From Bacteroidota bacterium (lineage in GTDB: Bacteria; Bacteroidota; Bacteroidia; 2-12-FULL-35-15), in contig CANFRC010000005.1 in assembly GCA_947449315.1 (NCBI GenBank), forward strand, positions 62,001 to 126,000: a stretch of 64,000 nt of DNA, in the 5' to 3' direction. Under the pieces are notes generated by a model that saw nothing but the letters and a program-made list of their open reading frames with translations, ran no database searches and had not been told where the DNA came from. Positions within the stretch are counted from its first letter, which is position 1; each line of letters begins with the position of its first letter. Below are positions 1 through 8,943 of the stretch, piece after piece. The translations under genes and the position numbers were made by a program.

Positions 1-701
1 TTTTAGATGCTGCAAAGATCGCTGAAAATGCAACAGAATTAGCTTCTTTATTAGGAATTGACAAAGCACAGGCAGAAGCATTTACCTCAAAATTACAATT
101 CACGGTTAGAGGTGTAAGCCGTTTAGCTGCAGCTGAAATAAATCAGGACTTTTTTGATAAAATTTATGGGCCGGGAGCTATTTCTACAGAAGAAGAGTTT
201 AAATTGAAGATCAAAGATGAATTGTCTGCAATGTTCGTAAATGACAGTGAGCGTAAATTTTATAATGATGTTGTAGAGCATTTAATGAATAAAATTAACT
301 TCAATTTACCAACTCAATTCTTGAAACGTTGGATTGTCGCTGCAAATGAAAAACCAGTTACTCCAGAACAAGTAGAATCAGAATTTGATGGCTATTCAAA
401 AGGTTTGAAATGGCAATTGATCGAAAACAAAATCATTAAGGATAATAATTTGCAAGTGACCAACGAAGAAGTTGTGGAGCATACCAAAGAATTGATCCAA
501 CAGCAATTTGCACAAATGGGGCAAGGACCTATGGGAGATGAGGAATTAACTCAAACAACACAACGTGTTTTGGCAAATCAAGAAGAAGCGAAAAAATTGT
601 ACGAAAAATTATATGGACAAAAAGTAATGACTTTATTTAAAACCAAATTTACATTGGATAACAAAGAAGTTGCTTATGACGATTTTTTTAAAAAGGCATA
701 A
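1..701 (+). CDS. tig: Trigger factor, C-terminal part (5' end outside window)
   Basis: The reading frame is open from the window edge (codons in phase with position 3) to the TAA at 699-701, giving about 232 residues of the C-terminal, chaperone-arm half of trigger factor; the ribosome-binding and PPIase parts lie upstream. The stretch GVSRLAAAEINQDFFDKIYG is typical of the start of the trigger factor C-terminal domain, followed by a long charged helical region. Trigger factor is the ribosome-associated chaperone that receives nascent chains. It is followed by clpP and clpX, the classical tig-clpP-clpX order, which supports the call. An internal ATG at 204 is not a start, because the frame continues upstream with conserved family sequence. 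Confidence 0.93.
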   Translation, partial: LDAAKIAENATELASLLGIDKAQAEAFTSKLQFTVRGVSRLAAAEINQDFFDKIYGPGAISTEEEFKLKIKDELSAMFVNDSERKFYNDVVEHLMNKINFNLPTQFLKRWIVAANEKPVTPEQVESEFDGYSKGLKWQLIENKIIKDNNLQVTNEEVVEHTKELIQQQFAQMGQGPMGDEELTQTTQRVLANQEEAKKLYEKLYGQKVMTLFKTKFTLDNKEVAYDDFFKKA

Positions 702-810
702 TCTGACAAAAAGTCTATGTTTTTATTAAGGATTACTTTTTGTTAGTACATTTAAACATTCAAATTATAAACCATGTCCAGATGAAGATCGGGATCTAAA
801 ACGCAACAAT

Positions 811-1485
811 ATGTTTGATAACAACGATTTTAGAAAATATGCTGTAAAGCACAAAGGAATCAGTGGAAATACATTCGATTCGTACACGAAGCACAATATT
901 TCAAATGTTACTCCTTACATTATTGAAGAGCGCCAGTTGAACGTGACACAGATGGACGTTTTCTCTCGTTTGATGATGGATCGTGTTATTTTCCTGGGTA
1001 CAGGAATCGATGATCAAGTAGCTAATATTATCCAGGCGCAGTTATTGTTTTTACAATCTCTGGATGCTAAAAAGGATATTCAGATCTATTTGAATAGTCC
1101 TGGTGGATCTGTTTATGCAGGTCTTGGTATTTATGACACGATGCAATACATTACTCCTGATGTGGCAACAATTTGTACAGGTATGGCTGCTTCTATGGGT
1201 GCTGTATTAATGTGTGCAGGAACAAAAGGAAAAAGAGCTGCATTGAAACATTCACGTGTAATGATTCACCAACCATTAGGTGGTGCGGATGGACAAGCTT
1301 CTGATATCGAAATCACTGCTCGTGAAATCCAAAAATTGAAAAAAGAATTATACGATATCATTGCAAACCATAGCGGTCAAACGTATGAAAAAGTTTGGGC
1401 GGATAGCGACCGCGATTATTGGATGACAGCTGAAGAAGCGAAAGCATACGGTATGGTAGATGAAGTTTTGGTGAAATCGAAATAA
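811..1485 (+). CDS. clpP: ATP-dependent Clp protease proteolytic subunit ClpP
   Basis: Serine peptidase that forms the tetradecameric barrel of the Clp protease and degrades substrates fed by ClpX. The 224-residue product has the catalytic triad at the expected spacing: Ser128 in GMAASMG, His153 in MIHQPLGG and Asp202 in DSDRDYWM; the offsets of 25 and 74 residues match the E. coli enzyme (97/122/171). The N-terminus MFDNNDFRKYAVKHKG is like other Bacteroidota ClpP proteins, so the first ATG is kept. It lies 109 bp after tig and 71 bp before clpX, all in one direction. A hairpin with a following T-run sits in the gap to clpX, so clpX may be transcribed partly on its own. Confidence 0.97.
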   Translation: MFDNNDFRKYAVKHKGISGNTFDSYTKHNISNVTPYIIEERQLNVTQMDVFSRLMMDRVIFLGTGIDDQVANIIQAQLLFLQSLDAKKDIQIYLNSPGGSVYAGLGIYDTMQYITPDVATICTGMAASMGAVLMCAGTKGKRAALKHSRVMIHQPLGGADGQASDIEITAREIQKLKKELYDIIANHSGQTYEKVWADSDRDYWMTAEEAKAYGMVDEVLVKSK

Positions 1486-1509
1486 GAATAGAATAAAAAT
1501 AAAATCATC

Positions 1510-1546
1510 GAATGGTTAATGGCATTGCTATTAACCATTCATTTTT
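1510..1546 (+). terminator. Hairpin between clpP and clpX (terminator or attenuator)
   Basis: Perfect 11-bp inverted repeat, 1510-1520 pairing with 1530-1540 around a 9-nt loop, followed by ATTTTTAT. It looks like a rho-independent terminator, but the stem is AT-rich and it lies only 17 bp before the clpX ATG, so it may only reduce read-through into clpX. Confidence 0.5.
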
Positions 1547-1556
1547 ATAAAACAAA

Positions 1557-2804
1557 ATGGCAAAAGAAGATAAAGAAATCAAATGTTCCTTTTGTGGTCG
1601 CACAAAAAAAGATTCAGATATATTGATAGCCGGTATTACTGGACATATTTGTAGTCATTGTGTCGTTCAGGCACAAACAATTGTTAAGGATGAATTAGGT
1701 GCTAAAAACAGTTCATCCTTTAATGCTTTACAATTGCTTAAGCCAATTGAAATAAAAAAGCATTTGGATGAATATGTGATAGGGCAGGATGAAGCGAAAA
1801 AAGTTCTTTCAGTTGCTGTATATAACCATTATAAACGATTGATTTTAAGTCAGACGAAAACCACTGGCAAAGAAGAAATTGAGGTAGATAAATCCAATGT
1901 GATAATGGTGGGTGAAACGGGAACAGGTAAAACGCTTCTGGCACGCACTATTGCAAAAGTTTTGAATGTTCCTTTTTGTATTGCTGATGCGACTGTTTTA
2001 ACAGAAGCCGGTTATGTAGGGGAAGATGTAGAAAGTATCTTATCCCGATTGTTACAGGCAGCCGATTTTGATGTTGCTGCAGCTGAACGAGGAATTGTTT
2101 TTATAGATGAAATAGATAAAATTGCCCGTAAAAGCGATAATCCGTCTATCACCAGAGATGTTTCCGGTGAAGGCGTTCAGCAAGGATTGTTGAAATTGCT
2201 GGAAGGTTCGGTTGTTGGAGTTCCTCCTCAGGGTGGAAGAAAACATCCGGAACAAAAAATGATACAGGTGAATACTAAAAATATTCTTTTTATTTGCGGT
2301 GGTGCGTTTGATGGCATCGTGAGAAATATAGGAAGCCGTTTAAGTACTCAAGCAATCGGATATGGCGTAAACAAAGAAGCTGCAAGTGTGGATAAAGACA
2401 ATTTGTTGCAATATGTTTCTCCACAAGATTTCAAAAGTTTTGGATTAATCCCTGAATTGATAGGCCGCTTACCAGTTCTAACCTATTTGAATCCATTGGA
2501 TGCAGATACGTTATTGCGTATTTTGAGTGAGCCTAAAAATGCCTTGATCAAGCAATACACGCATTTGTTTGATATGGATGGTGTGAAAATTAAATTTGAG
2601 AAAGGGGTGCTCGATTTTATTGTTGAGAAAGCAATGGAATTTAAATTGGGTGCCCGCGGTTTACGTTCTATTTGTGAAGCCATCATGATGGATATGATGT
2701 TTGATACACCTTCTGATAAAACTGTGAAGGAAATAACTGTCACACTTCGGTATGCAAAAGAAAAGTTGAAAAAATCTACTTTGAATAAACTAAAAGTAGC
2801 ATAA
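1557..2804 (+). CDS. clpX: ATP-dependent Clp protease ATP-binding subunit ClpX
   Basis: AAA+ unfoldase that recognises substrates and threads them into ClpP. The 415-residue protein has, in order: the N-terminal treble-clef zinc site (Cys10, Cys13, Cys32, Cys35), Walker A GETGTGKT at 119-126, pore loop GYVG at 152-155, Walker B with FIDEID at 182-187, the RKH substrate loop at 228-230, and a ClpP-docking loop with IGY at 267-269 in place of the usual IGF. Length is normal. It is downstream of clpP and convergent with the VIT-type transporter gene, from which it is separated by a strong bidirectional terminator. Confidence 0.97.
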   Translation: MAKEDKEIKCSFCGRTKKDSDILIAGITGHICSHCVVQAQTIVKDELGAKNSSSFNALQLLKPIEIKKHLDEYVIGQDEAKKVLSVAVYNHYKRLILSQTKTTGKEEIEVDKSNVIMVGETGTGKTLLARTIAKVLNVPFCIADATVLTEAGYVGEDVESILSRLLQAADFDVAAAERGIVFIDEIDKIARKSDNPSITRDVSGEGVQQGLLKLLEGSVVGVPPQGGRKHPEQKMIQVNTKNILFICGGAFDGIVRNIGSRLSTQAIGYGVNKEAASVDKDNLLQYVSPQDFKSFGLIPELIGRLPVLTYLNPLDADTLLRILSEPKNALIKQYTHLFDMDGVKIKFEKGVLDFIVEKAMEFKLGARGLRSICEAIMMDMMFDTPSDKTVKEITVTLRYAKEKLKKSTLNKLKVA

Positions 2805-2809
2805 GATTT

Positions 2810-2855
2810 AAAAGAAAAAGCCCTCCTGCATAAATGCTGGAGGGCTTTTTCTTTT
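2810..2855. terminator. Bidirectional rho-independent terminator, clpX / VIT transporter
   Basis: Perfect 17-bp stem, 2810-2826 pairing with 2839-2855, with a CCCTCC/GGAGGG core flanked by A- and T-runs on both sides. It lies between the convergent ends of clpX and the VIT-family gene and can terminate transcription from either strand. Confidence 0.9.
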
Positions 2856-2870
2856 AAGAACTATTTTTTA

Positions 2871-3560
2871 TTATGCGCTAAACAATTTTGCGACTCCAAA
2901 AGCAGCAGCAGCAGCAGCAGCGCCAATCAGCATTACTTTTAAAGCGCCTGATAATAAAGGCTGTCCTGTTGCTTTGCTTTTGAAAAATCCAAAAGTAAAT
3001 AAACAGCACAATGTAATTATAGCTGAAACTTTTAATCCTGAAAATGGTGTGTCTGTAAAAAAGTAGGGAAGAAGCGGAATAGTTCCTCCAACAATATAAG
3101 ATATACCAATTGTTAATGCACTTGTTGTAGCGCGGTTTGCATTAGGCTCTTCTAAGCCTAACTCAAATCGCATCATGAAATCAACCCATTTCTTTTTGTC
3201 TTTTGCCAACTCTTCTACGAGCAAATGTTGTGATTCTTCGCTGAGTCCATATCCTTCAAACACTTCTCTTACTTCTTCTTTTTCTTTCTCCGGAACGGTT
3301 TCCACTTCTTCCCATTCTCTTTTGTATTCAGAATGATAATGTTCTACTTCAGTTCTTCCTGCCAAATATCCACCCAAGCCCATTGCAATGGAGCCTGCAA
3401 TTATTTCCGCAATACCCGCTGTAATAACGATATGGTTATCGCTTACCGCACTGCTAATGCCTGCAGCAAGTGCAAAGGGCACAGTTAATCCATCTGACAT
3501 TCCTATCACAATATCCGTGATGAATGCAGAATCTTTTAAATGTTTTTCTGTATGTATCAT
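2871..3560 (-). CDS. VIT1/CCC1-family metal (Fe2+/Mn2+) transporter
   Basis: Inner-membrane metal transporter of the VIT/CCC1 type, 229 residues. The first membrane helix holds the family motif around Asp23-Gly24 (VIGMSDGLTVPFALAAG). A long Glu-rich cytoplasmic helical segment follows (about residues 68-140, many E, plus H and M), which in plant and yeast homologues binds metal. Two to three hydrophobic helices complete the C-terminal half, the last including an eight-Ala tract. Family knowledge suggests export or sequestration of Fe2+ or Mn2+; which metal is used cannot be told. The gene is monocistronic between two hairpin terminators. Confidence 0.85.
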   Translation of the reverse strand: MIHTEKHLKDSAFITDIVIGMSDGLTVPFALAAGISSAVSDNHIVITAGIAEIIAGSIAMGLGGYLAGRTEVEHYHSEYKREWEEVETVPEKEKEEVREVFEGYGLSEESQHLLVEELAKDKKKWVDFMMRFELGLEEPNANRATTSALTIGISYIVGGTIPLLPYFFTDTPFSGLKVSAIITLCCLFTFGFFKSKATGQPLLSGALKVMLIGAAAAAAAFGVAKLFSA

Positions 3561-3585
3561 TCCGCTAATTTATTGAAAATTACAG

Positions 3586-3628
3586 CATAAAAAAAGCGCT
3601 CTGCAATTTGCGTAGCGCTTTTTTTATG
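3586..3628 (-). terminator. Rho-independent terminator after the lipoprotein gene
   Basis: Perfect 15-bp stem, 3586-3600 with 3614-3628, core AGCGCT, 13-nt loop. On the minus strand it follows the stop of the lipoprotein gene (3643) and ends in a T-run; the opposite arm also carries seven T, so it can act in both directions. Confidence 0.85.
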
Positions 3629-3642
3629 TTTTCCATGTATAA

Positions 3643-4479
3643 TTAATACATCGAAATATTATATGTTGTACCATCTAATGTAGCTGTAGCATTTCCATCG
3701 CAGGCACCTGTTCCGTAATCAAATACAATTGGATATGTTGGATAACTGGCCAATGTAAGGGTGAATTGTCCACTTACAATCCAATGACAACCTACATTAA
3801 CTCGCAAATCAGTATTTGTAACAATGTTGTAAGCTTCTCCGTCAACAGAAATGCCACTGGCGTTACCACTTATCATATAAACGTCATCAAAAATATTCAA
3901 TGCTGTAGATTCTCCAGCATACCAAACTCTATTTTGGTTGGTGCTCCAAGTGCTAACCCCTCCGGAAGTATTCGTGATATGTGCATCATTTACAACTACA
4001 TTATATAATAAGTGTCCTGAAGAAATGTGTCCTTTGTTTGTGATGATTTGTGTTCCTTCAATTTTATAATCGTTGTGGTAATAATTTGTAGTTGTAACTG
4101 TAATAACGGTGTTCGAATCAGCATAAGGGCCAGAAAAAACGGCAGTAACAATACCTCTTCTATTTACATAGTCTGACCCCAAGCAGTTAACAGTGCCAAA
4201 ATTTAAAACGACTGTTTTTGGCCAAGTTGTAAGATCCCAAGGTGTAATAGTGCCAGTTGCACATCCGGATAGGGTAGTAGCCATTGATTTGATTGTACTA
4301 GAGCTATCCGCTACTATGCTAATTTGTTTCCATATACCCGCAAAAGCATTGTCTGCAGCAGCATTGTCTGTAGCAGCATTTGCGTTTTTTGGTTTTCTGT
4401 CTTGTTTTTTACAACTTGTAAAGCAAAGACTTACAGCAATTAGTAGCAAAGCGCTAGTAAAAATAATTTTTGTTTTCAT
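3643..4479 (-). CDS. Hypothetical SPII lipoprotein
   Basis: 278 residues with no family I recognise. The N-terminus is a lipoprotein signal peptide with lipobox FTSC (Cys23), followed by KKQ and a low-complexity Asn/Ala linker, so the mature protein is lipid-anchored in the envelope. The rest is rich in Thr, Ser, Val, Asn and aromatic residues with alternating hydrophobicity, which suggests a beta-sandwich. The C-terminal segment GTGACDGNATATLDGTTYNI recalls other Bacteroidota lipoproteins I have seen, but carries no functional assignment. A TAnnTTTG-type -10 box lies upstream and a strong terminator downstream, so it is probably transcribed alone. Confidence 0.8.
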   Translation of the reverse strand: MKTKIIFTSALLLIAVSLCFTSCKKQDRKPKNANAATDNAAADNAFAGIWKQISIVADSSSTIKSMATTLSGCATGTITPWDLTTWPKTVVLNFGTVNCLGSDYVNRRGIVTAVFSGPYADSNTVITVTTTNYYHNDYKIEGTQIITNKGHISSGHLLYNVVVNDAHITNTSGGVSTWSTNQNRVWYAGESTALNIFDDVYMISGNASGISVDGEAYNIVTNTDLRVNVGCHWIVSGQFTLTLASYPTYPIVFDYGTGACDGNATATLDGTTYNISMY

Positions 4480-4512
4480 TGTTTTGGAGTGTTTGTGAAC
4501 TGTTTACAATAT

Positions 4513-4520
4513 CAAAATTA
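4513..4520 (-). promoter_or_regulatory. Possible Bacteroidota -7 box (TAATTTTG) for the lipoprotein gene
   Basis: On the minus strand this reads TAATTTTG, matching TAnnTTTG, 33 bp before the lipoprotein ATG and overlapping the folA stop region. No -33 TTG element was found at the right distance, so support is partial. Confidence 0.3.
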
Positions 4521-5018
4521 ATGATTTTTTTCAAAAGTAATAAAATCATGCTCGTATTTGTTCTTCTCATCAATGAGTCCTTTTGTTCTGGAGGTTTCTT
4601 TCCATTCAGAAGTCTCTATTTTAGGGAAAAATACGTCCCCGTTAAATTCATGATATATTTTTGTAAAATATATTTTATCTACATAAGGGAGTGCTTGTTT
4701 ATATATTTCAGCACCTCCAATAATAAAAATTTCATTGTCTGTGGTTTGTTTCGCTTTTTCTATTGCTTCTTCGATTGAACCAACCACAATTGCTCCTGGT
4801 GCTTCATAATTTTTCTGACGTGTAATAACAATATTTGTTCTGTTTGGAAGAGGACGAAATTTTTCAGGGATTGATTCGTAATTTTTTCTGCCTGTGATAA
4901 TGCAGTGCCCGGATGTTTTTTCTTTAAAGAATTTCATGTCGGCTGGTAAATGCCAAATCAACGTATTGTCTTTTCCGATGACGTTGTTATTTGCTACTGC
5001 GACTATTATTGATATCAT
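4518..5018 (-). CDS. folA: Dihydrofolate reductase
   Basis: Reduces dihydrofolate to tetrahydrofolate with NADPH, regenerating the cofactor oxidised by thymidylate synthase, which is encoded just upstream. I use the ATG at 5018: the product then starts MISIIVAVANNNVIGKDN and places the catalytic acid Asp27 (HLPADMKFF) at the same number as in E. coli DHFR. A longer frame from 5039 adds seven residues and overlaps thyA. The GRKNYESIP segment and the NADPH-binding stretch IFIIGGAEIY are present. About 166 residues, a normal length. The start is 10 bp after the thyA stop, a folate/dTMP operon. Confidence 0.95.
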   Translation of the reverse strand: MISIIVAVANNNVIGKDNTLIWHLPADMKFFKEKTSGHCIITGRKNYESIPEKFRPLPNRTNIVITRQKNYEAPGAIVVGSIEEAIEKAKQTTDNEIFIIGGAEIYKQALPYVDKIYFTKIYHEFNGDVFFPKIETSEWKETSRTKGLIDEKNKYEHDFITFEKNH

Positions 5019-5028
5019 AATTGTTGAT

Positions 5029-5823
5029 CTATACGGCAACAGCTGCTTTGATATGTGGATGTGGATCGTATCCTTCCAACGTAAAATCTTCGAACTTGAA
5101 ACCGAAAATATCTTTTACTTCCGGATTTATTTTTAAAGAAGGAAGCTTACGGAAATCACGAGATAGTTGTAAGTTGGCTTGCTCAATGTGATTAGAGTAT
5201 AGATGTGCATCTCCAAGTGTATGAATAAATTCTCCAGCCTGTAAATTGCAAACTTGTGCAACCATCATTGTCAAAATAGCATAGGATGCAATGTTGAAAG
5301 GTACGCCTAAAAATATATCGGCACTGCGTTGGTATAATTGACAGCTTAGCTTTCCATCGGCAACATAAAATTGGAAGAATGCGTGACAAGGAGGTAATTT
5401 CATTTTGTCAATTTCGCCAACATTCCATGCACTAACAATCATTCTTCTACTGTCCGGGCTATTTTTAATTTGATTTATTACTTGAGTGATCTGGTCAATG
5501 TGTCTACCATCAGCTGCAGGCCAACTGCGCCATTGCGATCCATATACAGGTCCAAGATTGCCATTTTCGTCAGCCCATTCATCCCAAATACTCACACCAT
5601 TATCTTTTAAATATTTGATATTGGTATCCCCTTTTAAAAACCAAAGTAATTCATGTAAAATAGATTTCATATGCACCTTCTTCGTGGTCATCATCGGAAA
5701 TCCTTCCTGAAGGTCAAAACGCATTTGATACCCAAAAACACTTACCGTTCCTGTTCCTGTTCTGTCTGTTTTGGTTGCACCTTTTGCTAAAACGTGGCGC
5801 ATTAAATCATGGTATTGTTTCAT
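5029..5823 (-). CDS. thyA: Thymidylate synthase
   Basis: Converts dUMP to dTMP using methylene-tetrahydrofolate. The 264-residue length equals that of E. coli ThyA, and the nucleophile is Cys146 in [12 protein letters not shown], also the E. coli number. Other family segments are [12 protein letters not shown] near the N-terminus, [10 protein letters not shown], and [18 protein letters not shown], which carries the folate and phosphate contacts. It is followed by folA with a 10-bp gap, so the two steps of the thymidylate cycle are made together. Confidence 0.97.
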   Translation of the reverse strand: MKQYHDLMRHVLAKGATKTDRTGTGTVSVFGYQMRFDLQEGFPMMTTKKVHMKSILHELLWFLKGDTNIKYLKDNGVSIWDEWADENGNLGPVYGSQWRSWPAADGRHIDQITQVINQIKNSPDSRRMIVSAWNVGEIDKMKLPPCHAFFQFYVADGKLSCQLYQRSADIFLGVPFNIASYAILTMMVAQVCNLQAGEFIHTLGDAHLYSNHIEQANLQLSRDFRKLPSLKINPEVKDIFGFKFEDFTLEGYDPHPHIKAAVAV

Positions 5824-5848
5824 TTTTTGAAGGGCTGATATTTTAGAT

Positions 5849-5856
5849 CAAAATTA
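5849..5856 (-). promoter_or_regulatory. Possible Bacteroidota -7 box (TAATTTTG) for thyA-folA
   Basis: Reads TAATTTTG on the minus strand, 26 bp before the thyA ATG, a suitable distance for a short leader. I found no TTG at the expected -33 spacing, so this is a partial match only. Confidence 0.35.
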
Positions 5857-5970
5857 CATGATAAATCATCCTGATAGCAGAAAATCAAGATCGACTTATT
5901 CAATTAATATCAACAAAATGTGAAATAGAGATTGTCCGAATTTTTGAAACAACAGCGAGGTAAAAAAATC

Positions 5971-7224
5971 CTAATGGCTGAATTTTTCCATTTCTTCAGG
6001 CTTATGCTTGTGCTTAAATAAAAAAGCGAAAGCAATGGTAATTATTAATGCATAAATAGCAAAGGACAGCCAGATTGTATGCCAATCTTTTATGCCATTA
6101 GAAGTGAAATAATTGTCTATTAACCAACCGCTGACAGAACTTCCAAGAACAGCTCCGAAACCGTTGGTCATCATCATAAATAAACCTTGAGCGCTGGAAC
6201 GGATCTTAGAATCGGTAGATGTCTCCAAAAATAAAGATCCCGAAATATTAAAGAAATCAAAGGCCATTCCGTATACAATACAGGACATGATGATCATCCA
6301 CAATCCTCCTGAAGGGTCGCCATAAGCGAAGAATCCAAAACGGAGCACCCAGGCCAACATAGATATCAGCATCACCTGCTTGATTCCAAATCTTCTGAAG
6401 AAAAACGGGATGGCTAGAATGAATAATGTTTCCGAAATTTGAGAAATCGACATGATAATGGTAGAATATTTTACCACAAATGAGTTTTGATACGCTTCAA
6501 CTTTTGCAAAATCGGAAAGGAAAGTATCGCCGTACATATTTGTTAATTGAAGGGCAGCACCTAATAACATTGAAAATACAAAAAATAAGGCAATTTTATA
6601 TGTGCCAAACAGTTTGAATGCATTTAATCCCAATTTCTCTGCTAGTGATGATTTTTCAGAGGTGAGTTTCTGTGGAGGACATTTAGGTAATAAAAAGGAA
6701 TACGTTCCTAAAGCAACTGCTGCTGCTGCAGAAATATAAAACATATTGGCAGATGCCTTATTGCCAGAAAGGTTGGTGATCCACATGGCAACAATAAAAC
6801 CAATAGTACCCCACACCCGGATAGGTGGAAAAACTTTCACAACATCATAATTGTTATTTTTTAATATTGTATATGCAATAGAGTTAGACAAAGAAATGGT
6901 TGGCATGTAACAAAGCATCGCCATGAATATTACCCAGAAAAAAGAAGTTGGATTGTCTATCTGTGGAATGTAACATAGTATTATACCGCTAATAATATGC
7001 AATAGACCATATAACTTTTCAGCATCCATCCATCTGTCTGCAATGATTCCTGTTAATGCAGGCATGATGATCGAAGAAATTCCTAATGTTGAAAATATAG
7101 CTCCAAATTCGGCACCACTCCATTGTTTAGTTGCAAACCAATAATTACCAACTGTAATTAACCAGGCGCCCCAAACAAAAAATTGCAGAAAACTCATTAT
7201 TGTAAGACGGATCTTTATGGTCAT
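5971..7224 (-). CDS. Nucleoside permease, MFS nucleoside:H+ symporter family
   Basis: 417-residue, 12-helix inner-membrane transporter. The N-terminus (IMSFLQFFVWGAWLITVGNYW) and the segment after helix 2 (IADRWMDAEKLYGLLHIISG) match the NupG/XapB-like nucleoside:H+ symporters, which import purine and pyrimidine nucleosides. A further family-like stretch is FNISGSLFLETSTDSKIRSS in the second half. The sequence does not reveal substrate preference. It follows the thyA-folA pair in the same direction, separated by 147 bp, and two deoxynucleoside kinases are present elsewhere in the window, so salvage is a plausible role. Confidence 0.85.
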   Translation of the reverse strand: MTIKIRLTIMSFLQFFVWGAWLITVGNYWFATKQWSGAEFGAIFSTLGISSIIMPALTGIIADRWMDAEKLYGLLHIISGIILCYIPQIDNPTSFFWVIFMAMLCYMPTISLSNSIAYTILKNNNYDVVKVFPPIRVWGTIGFIVAMWITNLSGNKASANMFYISAAAAVALGTYSFLLPKCPPQKLTSEKSSLAEKLGLNAFKLFGTYKIALFFVFSMLLGAALQLTNMYGDTFLSDFAKVEAYQNSFVVKYSTIIMSISQISETLFILAIPFFFRRFGIKQVMLISMLAWVLRFGFFAYGDPSGGLWMIIMSCIVYGMAFDFFNISGSLFLETSTDSKIRSSAQGLFMMMTNGFGAVLGSSVSGWLIDNYFTSNGIKDWHTIWLSFAIYALIITIAFAFLFKHKHKPEEMEKFSH

Positions 7225-7288
7225 AAGCTTGTATTTTTTATTAAAGATAAAATTCTTGATTATGGAAAATTTTTCTGAGCTTAATTAC

Positions 7289-7882
7289 TTATGATTTTTT
7301 ACGATTATTCAACTCATCTCTGATGTGGGAGGCTTTTTCGTAATCTTCTTCATCCAACGCCACTTCGAGTAATTGTTTTAATTCTTCGGTTGATTTTTTT
7401 AAATAATCAGTTTCTTTTATCTCTACAAAATCGTCTTTTTCGATCGGCTCGTTGGCTCCGACAATAGCATCATCATCCAAAAGGATACCTGCTTGTGATA
7501 ATATAAATTCGTATGTATTAATAGGGCAATTGAAACGAACAGCTAATGCAATAGCATCCGATGTGCGTGCATCTATTTCAACTTCTTTGCTTCCATCGCT
7601 GGTAATTATTTTTGCGAAAAAAATCCCTTCAACCAGATTGTAAATGATCACTTCGCTAACGTTGATATTAAACCCTTCAACAAAACTTTTGAATAAGTCA
7701 TGCGTCAGAGGGCGGCTAGGTGTCATTTTTTCTAACTCAATTGCAATTGCCTGTGCTTCAAATCCACCGATAACGATCGGTAATCTTCTTTTCCCTTTCG
7801 TTTCGCCAAGTACCAATGTATAGGCACCCGTTTGGGTTTGACTATATGACAATCCTACAATTTCTAATTTAACTTTTTTCAC
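7289..7882 (-). CDS. Bifunctional nuclease-family (DUF151/BFN) protein with UVR motif
   Basis: 197 residues in two parts. Residues 1 to about 140 are a BFN/DUF151 domain: the pattern LPIVIGGFEAQAIA, then LTHDL, then DARTSDAIALAVR is diagnostic. Residues about 163-197 form a UVR motif (LKQLLEVALDEEDYEKASHI), the UvrB/UvrC-type helical hairpin used for protein contact. BFN proteins were described in plants as nucleases with both RNase and DNase activity; the bacterial role is not settled. It lies between the nucleoside transporter and the etf genes on the minus strand, with 52 and 64 bp gaps, so it may be part of the same transcript. Confidence 0.88.
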   Translation of the reverse strand: MKKVKLEIVGLSYSQTQTGAYTLVLGETKGKRRLPIVIGGFEAQAIAIELEKMTPSRPLTHDLFKSFVEGFNINVSEVIIYNLVEGIFFAKIITSDGSKEVEIDARTSDAIALAVRFNCPINTYEFILSQAGILLDDDAIVGANEPIEKDDFVEIKETDYLKKSTEELKQLLEVALDEEDYEKASHIRDELNNRKKS

Positions 7883-7934
7883 TTAACGGCCTTTTCTTTC
7901 CTAAAATCTAAATTACGAATAAAAATTCTAAATC

Positions 7935-8906
7935 TTAGTTGTGGTTTGCTTTGAAATGTTTTACTGCTTCAATTAATTTTGGCACAATTTCAAAGGCGTC
8001 ACCAACAATACCGTAATCAGCTGATTTGAAAAATGGTGCTTCTTTATCGGAATTGATTACAACAATGGTCTTACTGCCATTGACTCCTGCTAAATGTTGA
8101 ATAGCCCCAGATATTCCTATGGCAAAATATAAGTTAGGTCGGATAGCAACTCCTGTTTGACCAACGTGTTCGTGGTGAGGACGCCAGTGCATATCTGCAA
8201 CAGGGCGAGAACATGCTGTTGCCGCTCCTAATTCTTTTGCTAATTCTTCGATCATGCCCCAATTTTCAGGGCCTTTCATTCCACGGCCTGCTGATACAAC
8301 TAATTCTGCATCCGGTAAGTTTAATTCGGTGGTTACTTTTTTCACTTCTTTCACTTTTATAGGAGAAGTGATAGTATCTAAATTAGCTGCAAAATCTGTT
8401 GCTTCAACTGCACTTCCATTTAATTCAATTGGGAATGAGTTTGGCAATAACGAAATGATTTTTTTTGCAGAAGTGATGCTGTATGTTGCAACGGCTTTTC
8501 CTGAAAAAACATTTTTCTTAACTGTAAATGAATCACCTGAGATGGTGGGGTTGTCAACAGCACCAGCAACAATTCCTGCTTTTAATTTTGCAGCTAATCG
8601 CGGTGCAACTTCTTTTCCGGTGAAATCGTGAGCAAAAATAATGATGGTAGCACCTTCTGCGGATACTACTTGTTCAATCGCTGCCGTCAAATATTGACCA
8701 TCAAAATTTGTTAACTTATCATTTTTTAATTTCAATACTTTTGTAGCTCCTGCTTTTCCAAGGTCAGCCAGATCGGCATCTCCTACTATTACAGCTGTAG
8801 CTGTTGTGTTTAATTGTGCCGCAATCCTGCTACCATAATTAACAGCTTCCAAAGAAGATTTTTTTACTTTGCCTTTTGCTATTTCTGTATATATTAAAAC
8901 TGACAT
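7935..8906 (-). CDS. etfA: Electron transfer flavoprotein, alpha subunit
   Basis: FAD-binding subunit of ETF, which accepts electrons from acyl-CoA dehydrogenases and passes them to the quinone pool. The 323-residue product has an N-terminal alpha/beta domain and a C-terminal FAD domain with SAGRGMKGPENW, the SRPVAD segment, and GQTGVAIRPNLYFAIGISGA, which holds the conserved flavin contacts. It is 37 bp downstream of etfB on the same strand, the usual order, so the heterodimer is co-expressed. Confidence 0.96.
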   Translation of the reverse strand: MSVLIYTEIAKGKVKKSSLEAVNYGSRIAAQLNTTATAVIVGDADLADLGKAGATKVLKLKNDKLTNFDGQYLTAAIEQVVSAEGATIIIFAHDFTGKEVAPRLAAKLKAGIVAGAVDNPTISGDSFTVKKNVFSGKAVATYSITSAKKIISLLPNSFPIELNGSAVEATDFAANLDTITSPIKVKEVKKVTTELNLPDAELVVSAGRGMKGPENWGMIEELAKELGAATACSRPVADMHWRPHHEHVGQTGVAIRPNLYFAIGISGAIQHLAGVNGSKTIVVINSDKEAPFFKSADYGIVGDAFEIVPKLIEAVKHFKANHN

Positions 8907-8943
8907 AGATCTTAAATTTTTAAAATTTGAAATTCGTTTTTTA

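Noticed and set aside
703-746. Inverted repeat CTGACAAAAAGT / ACTTTTTGTTAG after tig
   Set aside because: 12-bp stem with one wobble but a 20-nt loop, no G/C-rich core and no T-run; too weak to call a terminator.
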